Shown here piece by piece: positions 9,883-17,235 of a DNA stretch of 22,968 nt. Each line of letters begins with the position of its first letter. Positions within the stretch are counted from its first letter, which is position 1. The notes beneath the pieces were generated by a model. That model did no database searches. It was not told the DNA's origin and worked only from the letters and a program-made list of their open reading frames with translations. The position numbers were made by a program, and so were the translations under genes. Source of the DNA: a bacterium (GTDB taxonomy: Bacteria > Planctomycetota > J058 > JAJDCP01); NCBI GenBank assembly GCA_030428695.1, contig JAUIEM010000129.1, positions 1 through 22,968 of the forward strand, in the 5' to 3' direction.

Positions 9883-11046
9883 TCAGGGGCTGGGCAGGCC
9901 CGCCCAGCTCGACTCGGCGCCGAGCACCGGGTCGTCCGGCGGCCGCACCTCCTCCCAGCGCCGCCGCAGCTCCGCCTGCCGCGCGTTCGGTTCCCAGCCG
10001 TCGAGCCCGCGCCCGAGCAGCCCCTCGATGGACAGGGGCGTCGCGTCGGCGCGCAGCCTCGCGGCGAGCGCGCGGCAGCGGGCGTGCAGCGCGTCCCCCT
10101 CTGCCCTGCCGCCGTAGCACAGCGCCCGGGCGAAGGCGGCGTAGGCGGTCGCCTGCAGCAGCGCCGGGTTCTCGGCCAGCTCGGCGCGGAAGCTGTCGAG
10201 CACCCGGGCCTGGAGGCGCGCGAGCAGGAAGTCCTCGAGCGCCCCGAGGTCGGCGAAGCGGTCGCGGACCGTCAGCGCGAAGTGCCCGTCGGCGAGCGCG
10301 TCGCGCACCGCGTCCTCGAGCCGCGCGGCCAGGTCGGGATCCTCGCGCAGGCCGGCGACCGTCAGCCTGCCGAGCTGGTGGCCGTGGTCCCAGGGCGGGA
10401 GCTCCTCCCAGCGGGCGGGCTCTGCCCGCCGCCCGGCGGGGACCAGGCGCCGCCCGTGCAGGACCTCGAGGCACAGGCGGAAGCCGTCGCGGAGCTCCTC
10501 CCCCGGCTTCCAGGGCCGGAGCTCGAGGCCGACCGCGGTCGCGAGCCCCTCCTCGAGCCAGGCCGGGATGCCCTGCACGTCGAGCCGGTATCGCAGGCCG
10601 TGGAAGAGCTCGTGGGCGAAGGTGCGCAGGAAGGCGTCGCGCTCGTCGACGCCGACCCCCCAGGCCACCGGGCGGCCAGCGGCGCGTTGCCGCCAGGCGA
10701 TCGGGTGGTGGAGGGCGATGCGCTCGCCCTGGATGAAGCCGGCCGGATGCAGGTCGTCGGCGGCGCTGTCGCGGTAGAAGGCGAGGAAGTCCTCGCGCTC
10801 CTGGAAGACGATGACCGCGAACGGGGCGAGGGGCGGCCTGTCCGCCGGCAACAGGCGCGCGTAGACCGCCCGGCTGGCCGCTTCCAGGCGGACGAGCACG
10901 GTCTCCGGCGGGGGCTCCTGCAGGTCGGTGCGCAGGCGCAGCGAGGAGCTGGACAGCACGCGCTCGGGATAGCGGAACTCCGGCTCGACGAGCGAGGCGG
11001 GGCAGCCGACGAGGGCGAGCAGGGCGAGACAGAGGGCGCGCGGCAC
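9883..11046 (-). CDS. HExxH-motif (gluzincin-like) lipoprotein
   Basis: 387 residues beginning at a GTG. A lipoprotein signal ends in the lipobox LVGC (Cys15), so the protein is probably exported and lipid-anchored. FAHELFHGLRYRL at 142-154 carries HExxH (His145, Glu146, His149), and PAWLEEGLAT at 161-170 supplies the downstream glutamate, the arrangement of zinc gluzincins of the MA clan (similar to the DUF1570-type proteins common in Planctomycetes). The rest is helical and featureless to my eye. Its GTG lies four bases after the stop of the CoA-binding gene, so translation is likely coupled. 95 bases separate it from the sterol-enzyme start; they contain the GAGGA site of that gene and no convincing promoter or terminator. 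Metal-dependent hydrolysis is likely; the substrate is unknown. Confidence 0.75.
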   Translation of the reverse strand: MPRALCLALLALVGCPASLVEPEFRYPERVLSSSSLRLRTDLQEPPPETVLVRLEAASRAVYARLLPADRPPLAPFAVIVFQEREDFLAFYRDSAADDLHPAGFIQGERIALHHPIAWRQRAAGRPVAWGVGVDERDAFLRTFAHELFHGLRYRLDVQGIPAWLEEGLATAVGLELRPWKPGEELRDGFRLCLEVLHGRRLVPAGRRAEPARWEELPPWDHGHQLGRLTVAGLREDPDLAARLEDAVRDALADGHFALTVRDRFADLGALEDFLLARLQARVLDSFRAELAENPALLQATAYAAFARALCYGGRAEGDALHARCRALAARLRADATPLSIEGLLGRGLDGWEPNARQAELRRRWEEVRPPDDPVLGAESSWAGLPSP

Positions 11047-11050
11047 CGGG

Positions 11051-11440
11051 CTAGCCGAACAGCGCCGCGTGGTCGACCTTGAGGCAGCGGTCCATCACCA
11101 CGGCGATGCCCGTCTCCTCCAGCGCCTTCGCGACGTCCGGCACGACGATGCCGAGCTGCATCCAGACGACCTTCGGCGGCGGCGTCAGCGCGAGGATCTC
11201 CGGCAGGTGGGCCGGGACGTGCTCGGGCCTGCGGAAGATCAACACCATGTCGACCGGAGCCGGGACGTCCTCGAGGCGCGGGAAGACGCCCGCTTCGTCG
11301 AGGACCGGGTTGACCGGCAGCACGGTGAAGCCGCGGGCGGTGAGGTACTCGGGCACGTAGCGCCCGGCGCGGGCGGGGTTCGAGCTGTAGCCGAGCACGG
11401 CGATGCGCCGCGTGGCGGAGATCAGGGCGCGCAGATCCAC
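11051..11440 (-). CDS. CoA-binding domain protein (YccU family)
   Basis: 129 residues from a GTG that follows GGAGG by seven bases; the frame is open further upstream but without homology-like sequence. IAVLGYSSNPARAGRYVPEYL is the nucleotide-binding first strand and helix of single-domain CoA-binding proteins, and VLPVNPVLDE, PVDMVLIFRRPEHVP, PPKVVWMQLGI and VVMDRCLKVDH continue the family pattern to the usual end. These small Rossmann proteins bind CoA or acyl-CoA; their physiological role is mostly unknown. It is the first large gene of the leftward cluster, and the lipoprotein gene starts four bases after its stop. Confidence 0.88.
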   Translation of the reverse strand: MDLRALISATRRIAVLGYSSNPARAGRYVPEYLTARGFTVLPVNPVLDEAGVFPRLEDVPAPVDMVLIFRRPEHVPAHLPEILALTPPPKVVWMQLGIVVPDVAKALEETGIAVVMDRCLKVDHAALFG

Positions 11441-11574
11441 GAGGAGGCCTCCGGGTGGGTTCCCGCGGAGTCTACGCGCTACCGGTGTCGGATGCGAACG
11501 GAGGGGAGGGATGGGCGGGCACGATTTCCTCGCAGCGCTTTGTCTGTCGTGTCCAGCCGTGTGCGGGCGTGTGA

Positions 11575-11595
11575 CGCGTTGGAATTTGCAACGCG
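11575..11595. repeat. Inverted repeat (7-bp stem) in the leader region
   Basis: CGCGTTG-GAATTTG-CAACGCG, a perfect 7-bp stem with a 7-base loop. It lies between the small ORF and the CoA-binding gene on the minus strand. There is no following T-tract. Its GTTG/CAAC arms resemble those of the hairpin at 11607-11638, so alternative pairing is possible. Confidence 0.5.
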
Positions 11596-11597
11596 CC

Positions 11598-11723
11598 TCA
11601 GAAAGCTGCAACAGGGAGGGGCAACTCCCCCTGTTGCATACCGACGTAGATGTACATGCGGTATCGAAGGAGTCGGTAGCCGTAGCTCAAGAGGGCCCGG
11701 TTCAGTCTGGTGTGGCTCGACAT
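11598..11723 (-). CDS. Small basic 41-residue ORF behind a sigma-54-like promoter
   Basis: I recognise no family. The peptide starts MSSHTRLNRALLSYGY and continues with RLLRYRMYIYVG, ending in a proline/alanine-rich tail. It has five arginines, five tyrosines and one acidic residue, so it is basic and aromatic and could be amphipathic. Support for translation: GGAGG four bases before the ATG, and a near-consensus -24/-12 promoter whose predicted start (about 11745) leaves a 22-base leader. Against it: the last dozen codons overlap a strong hairpin (11607-11638), there is no homology evidence, and codon use is less GC-biased. It could be a leader peptide for the downstream cluster, a small secreted or membrane peptide, or a chance frame in a sigma-54-transcribed RNA. 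Confidence 0.45.
   Translation of the reverse strand: MSSHTRLNRALLSYGYRLLRYRMYIYVGMQQGELPLPVAAF
11607..11638. repeat. Inverted repeat (10-bp stem) overlapping the end of the small ORF
   Basis: TGCAACAGGG, a 12-base loop, then CCCTGTTGCA: a perfect 10-bp stem. In leftward transcripts it is followed by AGCTTTCTGAGG, which is not a T-run, so a simple intrinsic terminator is unlikely. It may protect or punctuate an RNA, or belong to an attenuator-like leader together with 11575-11595. The rest of the gap 11441-11837 holds the small ORF, its promoter and the ribosome binding sites. Confidence 0.6.
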
Positions 11724-11755
11724 GTTGCCTCCGCGATGTGTGTCGCCGGTCACAA

Positions 11756-11771
11756 AGCAAGTCGTGTGCCA
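11756..11771 (-). promoter_or_regulatory. Sigma-54 (RpoN)-type -24/-12 promoter, leftward
   Basis: Minus strand TGGCAC-N5-TTGCT, preceded by C, with GG and GC ten bases apart: a full match to the core of the sigma-54 consensus. The predicted start is near 11745, 22 bases before the small ORF and about 300 bases before the CoA-binding gene. An ATCGG-GAG-CCGAT inverted repeat at 11789-11801, just upstream, could be an activator site (weak). Confidence 0.65.
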
Positions 11772-11837
11772 GGCATCCGCTTGCGTCGATCGGGAGCCGA
11801 TGGCACAGTCACCGCACCTGATAGAGAGGGGATCGCC

Positions 11838-12197
11838 ATGGATGTCCGGGAGCAATTTCGCCTGTGCGCGCTGATGGCGAGCATCGATGGCCGGCTGACC
11901 GCGAAAGAGCGCGTCGCGCTCCGCCGCAGCGCCCTGCGCCTCGGTCTGGGGGGTGAGGAGGCGGAGGCGATCCTGGATCAGGTTGGGACCCGCCCGGTTC
12001 CCGATCTGAGACAGCTGGAGGATGAGGAGGAGCGCGCGGCGTTGCTGCGCTGTCTCGCCGACGTGATCGTCGCCGACGGCATCCTCGACCCCGAGGAGAT
12101 GGATCTCCTGCACCGGCTCGCCGGCCGCGTCGGCCTCGAGGAGACCGCGATCAACCGCATCGTCAGCCGCGCCGTCGACCGGGCGCGCGACGCGTGA
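11838..12197 (+). CDS. TerB-like (tellurite-resistance/DUF533 type) helical protein
   Basis: 119 residues, cytoplasmic. Two related halves each contain an acidic loop: FRLCALMASIDGRLTAKERVALRR near the N-terminus and LLRCLADVIVADGILDPEEMDLLHRLAGRVGL near the C-terminus. This two-fold DG-x-L-x-x-E pattern is typical of the all-helical TerB fold, which can bind metal in the acidic loops. Function in this family is poorly defined; the name does not imply tellurite resistance here. The ATG is preceded by GAGAGGGG at six bases. The next gene starts inside its stop codon (GTGA), so they form a coupled pair. Confidence 0.8.
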   Translation: MDVREQFRLCALMASIDGRLTAKERVALRRSALRLGLGGEEAEAILDQVGTRPVPDLRQLEDEEERAALLRCLADVIVADGILDPEEMDLLHRLAGRVGLEETAINRIVSRAVDRARDA

Positions 12198-12748
12198 GGC
12201 TCGCCTGCATCGGCTGGGGCTCGCTGCTCTGGCGGCCGGAGAGCCTGCCCCTCGGCGGGGCCTGGCGCGCGGACGGGCCGGTGCTGCCGATCGAGTTCGC
12301 GCGGATCTCGCCGGACGGCCGCCTGACCCTGATCATCCACCCCGGCGCCGCGCCGGTGACGACCTACTGGGCCGCGCTCGCCGTCCCCGACCTCGCGTCG
12401 GCCGTGCGGGTCTTCGCCGCCCGGGAGCGCTGCGAGCCGCGCTACATCGGCCGCTGGAGCGCCGCGGAGGCGGTGTCGGAGGTCGCTCCCCTGGCCCTGG
12501 ACGTCGTCCCGGGCTGGGCCCGCGCCCAGGAGCTCGACGGCGTGGTCTGGACCGACCTGCCGGCCACCTTCGCCGCCCGCACCGGCCGCCCCCTGAGCCC
12601 CGAGGCCGCCGTCGCCTACCTGTCCGGCCTCGAGGGGGAGCTGCGCGCCCGCAGCGAGACCTACCTGCGGCGGGCTCCGGCGCAGACCCGGACGGCCCTG
12701 CGCGCGCACGTCGAGCGGGTGCTGGGCTGGACGCCGCTCCCGGGGTAG
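12194..12748 (+). CDS. Gamma-glutamylcyclotransferase-like protein (tentative)
   Basis: 184 residues from a GTG overlapping the previous stop by four bases. It opens with CIGWGSLLWRPESLPL, resembling the YGSNL/YGSLxW substrate loop of gamma-glutamylcyclotransferase/AIG2-like folds, followed by LPIEFARISPDGRLTLII. The remainder has no motif I can name with certainty. If the family is right it would act on a gamma-glutamyl or similar small amide, but I do not see the whole active site. A coupled partner of the TerB-like gene. Confidence 0.55.
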   Translation: MRLACIGWGSLLWRPESLPLGGAWRADGPVLPIEFARISPDGRLTLIIHPGAAPVTTYWAALAVPDLASAVRVFAARERCEPRYIGRWSAAEAVSEVAPLALDVVPGWARAQELDGVVWTDLPATFAARTGRPLSPEAAVAYLSGLEGELRARSETYLRRAPAQTRTALRAHVERVLGWTPLPG

Positions 12749-12757
12749 GGCGGGAGT

Positions 12758-12774
12758 CGTGAGGCTGTCTCACG
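12758..12774. terminator. Hairpin just after the TerB/GGCT-like pair
   Basis: CGTGAG-GCTGT-CTCACG, a perfect 6-bp stem starting ten bases after the stop at 12748. No T-tract follows, so it may be a weak or Rho-assisted stop or an RNA-end stabiliser. Confidence 0.3.
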
Positions 12775-12807
12775 GAACCCGTTGACGCACGTCCCTACGC
12801 CTGCGGC

Positions 12808-12942
12808 GGGCGGGGGTAAACCCCGCCCCTACATTGGATTCCGACGCAGTCTACGGGTGATCTCGGACGGGCGGCATGCGAGCCTTGCCTTGCTTGGGCT
12901 GATGGTCCTATCCGAATGTAGGGAAGGGGTTTACCCCTTCCC
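12808..12942. repeat. Doublet of inverted palindromic repeats (REP/REPIN-like)
   Basis: Two 25-bp palindromic units in opposite orientation flank about 85 bases: forward at 12808-12832 and reverse at 12918-12942. Both fit GGGNNGGGGTRAACCCC followed by NNCCCTAC, and the match extends inward (ACATTGGAT versus ACATTCGGAT). Each unit can fold on itself, and the pair can fold together, like a REPIN. A 29-base stretch of the left unit (12804-12832) recurs exactly at 22367-22395. A further hairpin CCCGC-GAA-GCGGG follows at 12940-12952. Short frames through this block read as repeats, not genes. No transposase is in the window; mobility is inference. Confidence 0.75.
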
Positions 12943-13079
12943 GCGAAGCGGGAGAACGCGTACGTGACTGGACTTGTGAGACGCCCTCGTCGCCATGTCC
13001 CCGAACTTCCCCGAAGCTTCACATCCTCCCGCCCGCGCTTGACAGGGGGACGCCGTAGACTGCCCTGCGGGAGGATCCG

Positions 13080-13679
13080 ATGGACTGGAGCGCCGGCAGC
13101 CACCACGACGAGCAGACCTTCGAGGACCTGCGCCTCGAAGACCACCGCTTCGCGGACCTCGAGCTCAGCGAGTGCACCTTCCGCAAGCTCGTCGCCCCGC
13201 GCAGCTCCTGGACCGGGTGCGGCCTCTCCGCCTGCGTGTTCGAAGACTGCGACCTCGCGATGGCGCGCCTCGAGCGGGCGCGGCTGCACGACGTCGTGTT
13301 CCGCCGCTGCAAGCTGATCGGCGTCGACTGGACCCAGGCCTCGACCCTGATCATGCAGGTGCGCTTCGAAGACTGCGCGCTCGACTACGGTAACTTCGCC
13401 GGCCTCGAGCTGCCGGGCCTGCACCTGCTCGACTGCTCGGCGCGCGAGGTCGACTTCCGCGACGCCCGCCTCGACCGCGCGTGCTTCCGCGGCAGCCGGC
13501 TGCACGACAGCCTGTTCGAGAAGACCTCCCTGCGGGGGGCCGACCTGTCCGAGGCGCTCGACTACCGCATCGATCCGCGCAAGAACAAGCTCGGCAAGAC
13601 CCGCTTCTCCCTCGACGCGGCGCTCGAGCTGCTGCGCGGCCAGGGCATCCTGGTCGGACCGAAGGAGGAGCGGAAGTGA
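13080..13679 (+). CDS. Pentapeptide-repeat protein
   Basis: 199 residues made almost wholly of A(D/N)Lxx-like pentapeptides (FEDLRLEDHRFADLELSECTF, FEDCDLAMARLERARLHDVVF, FRDARLDRACFRGSRLHDSLF, SLRGADLSEA), which form a right-handed quadrilateral beta-helix. It ends with ALDYRIDPRKNKLGKTRFSL and a short helix, a C-terminal signature I associate with one subgroup of small bacterial pentapeptide proteins. Members such as Qnr and MfpA mimic DNA and protect gyrase, but most are uncharacterised and no such role can be assigned here. The ATG follows GGGAGG by five bases. First gene of a four-gene rightward cluster. Confidence 0.9.
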   Translation: MDWSAGSHHDEQTFEDLRLEDHRFADLELSECTFRKLVAPRSSWTGCGLSACVFEDCDLAMARLERARLHDVVFRRCKLIGVDWTQASTLIMQVRFEDCALDYGNFAGLELPGLHLLDCSAREVDFRDARLDRACFRGSRLHDSLFEKTSLRGADLSEALDYRIDPRKNKLGKTRFSLDAALELLRGQGILVGPKEERK

Positions 13680-13746
13680 GCGCGGCGCGCGCCGCGATTC
13701 CGCTGTTCCCTGCGCAATCTCCAGCCGATGGATGGGAGAGAGCCTG

Positions 13747-14187
13747 ATGCGGAGAGACGCCGTGCCCACCCTCCTCGCCCGCCCGATCCGCCACCTCTGT
13801 ACGCCCGGCCCGGAGCCCTTCTGCGCCTGCGGGCGCTCCCGGCTCGACCGCGAGCTGATCCCCTGCGGCTCCCGGCCGCGCGCCGCCGGAGGCCCCGCCG
13901 CGGGCGGGCTGCAGCTCGCCTTCGTCGACCGGCCCGGGGGGCTGCTGCGGCTGCGCGGCACCCTCGGCTGGGGCACCCTCGACGGCTTCGCCGACGCCCT
14001 CACCGAAGCGGCCGCCCTCGGCCTGCCCGCGCCCGCGCTCGACCTGAGCGGCCTGCGCGCCGCGAGCTCGGCCGGCCTGCACCTGCTCGTCGCCCACCGG
14101 CTGCGGGTGGTCGCGGTCGGGGCGAAGGTGCGCACGGTCATCCTGCGGCTCGGGCTGGAACGCGCCCTCGGGCTCGGGGTATCCTGA
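13747..14187 (+). CDS. STAS-domain (anti-sigma antagonist-like) protein with a Cys-rich N-terminus
   Basis: 146 residues. The C-terminal ~85 residues match a STAS fold: GLLRLRGTLGWGTLDGFADAL, ALDLSGLRAASSAGLHLLVAH, then VGAKVRTVILRLGLERALGL. SSAGL (107-111) sits where SpoIIAA-type proteins have DSSGL; Ser108 matches the phosphorylatable serine, while the neighbouring Asp and second Ser are changed. The N-terminus carries His16, Cys18, Cys26, Cys28 and Cys40, a possible metal site. I chose this ATG over the one at 13732 because GGGAGAGAG lies just before it. It likely acts in partner switching or as a generic signalling scaffold; no anti-sigma kinase is nearby. Confidence 0.7.
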   Translation: MRRDAVPTLLARPIRHLCTPGPEPFCACGRSRLDRELIPCGSRPRAAGGPAAGGLQLAFVDRPGGLLRLRGTLGWGTLDGFADALTEAAALGLPAPALDLSGLRAASSAGLHLLVAHRLRVVAVGAKVRTVILRLGLERALGLGVS

Positions 14188-14215
14188 CGGCGAGCTCCTG
14201 ACCCGTGGAGGCGCC

Positions 14216-14806
14216 GTGACCGGGCCCGTCGGCGACGTCCTCTTCCGCGAATCCCAATCCTTCCGCCAGTTCTGGCTGTGGTTCGTCATCGTGGCGATCA
14301 CCGGCGTGCTGTGCGCGGTCCTCCTGTGGGGCTCGTACGTGCAGTTCGTCGAGGGCCGGCCCTGGGGCGACAAGCCGATGCCGGACATCGGCCTGGCCGT
14401 GATCACCAGCCTGTCGGTGCTCGGCTCGGTGCTGCTGATCGTCTGGTTCCTGTACATGCGGATGACCACCGAGGTGTACGAGAACGGCGTGCGCCTGCGA
14501 TTCCGCGGGCTGCTCGTCGACCGCTTCCTGCCCTGGGAGCGGCTCGACCGCTACAGCGCCTGCACCTACCGCCCGCTGATCGAGTTCGGCGGCTGGGGCG
14601 TGCGGGGGATCGGCAAGAAGCGCGCCCTCAACGTCTCCGGCGACCGCGGCGTCCGGCTGATCCACGGCGGCGACCACGAGCTGATGGTCGGCTCCCGGCG
14701 CCCGGACGAGCTCGCGGCCGCGATCGAGAAGGCGTCCGGCAAGGCGCCCGAGCCGGAGGCCGAGGCAGGGGCAGAGGAACCGGACGCGCCCGCGGGCGAT
14801 GCCTGA
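14216..14806 (+). CDS. Two-helix membrane protein with PH-like domain (DUF6141-like)
   Basis: 196 residues from a GTG preceded by GGAGG at four bases. Two hydrophobic helices at about 20-42 and 58-81 place it in the inner membrane. The following soluble part (YENGVRLRFRGLLVD, LPWERLDRYSACTYRPL, GGWGVRG, ALNVSGDRGVRLI, LMVGSRRPDELAAAI) reads like the short beta-barrel of bacterial PH-type domains found in small membrane proteins. The last ~20 residues are a low-complexity acidic tail. Function unknown. The glycosyltransferase gene begins eight bases before its end. Confidence 0.72.
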   Translation: MTGPVGDVLFRESQSFRQFWLWFVIVAITGVLCAVLLWGSYVQFVEGRPWGDKPMPDIGLAVITSLSVLGSVLLIVWFLYMRMTTEVYENGVRLRFRGLLVDRFLPWERLDRYSACTYRPLIEFGGWGVRGIGKKRALNVSGDRGVRLIHGGDHELMVGSRRPDELAAAIEKASGKAPEPEAEAGAEEPDAPAGDA

Positions 14807-15705
14807 GCGCACCGTCTTCACCTTCTGGGAGCCGCCGGGGGCGATGCCGGCCTATCTGCGGCTGTGTCTGCGCACCTGGGAGCGGCACCTGCGCGGCACC
14901 CGCGTCGTCGTCCTGACCTACGCGAACCGCGGCGCCTGGTTCGACCCTTCCCCCTTCCCCCGCGAAGCCCTGGAGCGGCTGCCCCTCAAGGTGCAGAAGG
15001 AGGCGATGATGGTCGGCGCGCTGCGCGAGCACGGCGGCGTCTTCCTCGACGCCGACACCCTCGCCTTCGGCGACCTCGCCCCCCTGCTCGAGGGCCTGCG
15101 CCGCTCCGAGGCGCTGTGCTTCGAGAACCACCTCGCCTTCCTCGCCGCCCGTCCCCGCGCCCGGCTGCTCGAGGCCTGGGCGCCGCGCATCGCCGCGCGG
15201 CTGCGGAACATCCCCGCGGAGCCCGGCTGGGGCTACCTCGGCAACGAGATCCTCGCCGAGCTGCTCGAGGAGGAGATCGAGGGGCTCGGCCTGCTCGGGG
15301 GGCTGCAGACCCGCGCCCTGGAGGCGGGCTTCCGGCTCGCCTCGCGGCTCGCGGCGCGCGCTCCGGTGCGCTTCCAGAAGGCGCTGGCCGCGCGGCGCCA
15401 GGCGCTGCGCTACCGGCGCTGGGCCTTCTTCCGCCGCACGCTGCTGAAGGGCTGGCTCGGCTGGCTGCCGCGCACCGAGGGCTACATCGCGGAGGCGCGG
15501 CACTTCGCGGGCAGCGGTATCGACCCGATGGAGCAGTACCGGCGCTTCTGGTTCGACCCCGCGCTGCCGCTGTCGGCGGTCACCGCGCCCGGGCCGGTGC
15601 TGGTCGGCCTGCACCACAGCCAGACGCCGGCGGGCTACTGCGCCCTCGACGAGGCGCAGGTGCTCGCCCATCCGTCGCTCTTGTCGCGCTGTCTGCGGAT
15701 GCTGC

Positions 15706-15716
<11 letters not shown>
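14799..15716 (+). CDS. DxD glycosyltransferase (capsular-polysaccharide-synthesis/GT32-like)
   Basis: 305 residues. FTFWEPPGAMPAYLRLCLRTWERH at the N-terminus, KVQKEAMMVGALREHGGVFLDADTLAF with the DxD motif at 84-86, and later WGYLGNEIL, HFAGSG and LVGLHHSQTP are the pattern of bacterial transferases that move a sugar from a nucleotide donor onto a glycan or lipid in the cytoplasm. Donor and acceptor are unknown. It overlaps the upstream membrane-protein gene by eight bases and its end overlaps the convergent regulator gene by eleven. The middle (~170-220) is arginine- and alanine-rich and may touch the membrane. Confidence 0.82.

Positions 15717-17231
<1,515 letters not shown>

Positions 17232-17235
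<4 letters not shown>

Noticed and set aside
6629..10117. Very long open frame on the plus strand, antisense to the sterol fusion
   Set aside because: High GC at third positions removes stops from the opposite strand; its translation is compositionally biased and matches no family, while the minus-strand frame has clear motifs.
9788..10474. Upstream in-frame extension of the sterol fusion
   Set aside because: It is antisense-like, arginine/alanine-rich sequence overlapping the HExxH lipoprotein gene; the ATG at 9787 has a good GAGGA site and the FAD motif begins 18 residues later.
11670..11730. tRNA-like look of the stretch containing GTAGCTCAAGAG
   Set aside because: No acceptor stem, no T-arm and no cloverleaf can be formed around it.
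11801..11816. Plus-strand TGGCAC-N5-CCGCA as a second, divergent sigma-54 site before the TerB-like gene
   Set aside because: The -12 element lacks the TT, and the predicted start near 11827 would cut into the ribosome binding site.
12804..12942. CRISPR array
   Set aside because: Only two units here, in opposite orientation, and no regular spacers or cas genes; this fits dispersed palindromes better.
12782..12967. Short plus-strand frame of 61 codons after the GGCT-like gene
   Set aside because: It reads through the palindromic repeat doublet and has no ribosome binding site of note; it is repeat, not gene.
13039..13061. TTGACA and TAGACT before the pentapeptide-repeat gene as a sigma-70 promoter
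   Set aside because: The spacer is only 11 bases, far from 17, and there is no -10-like box at the right distance.
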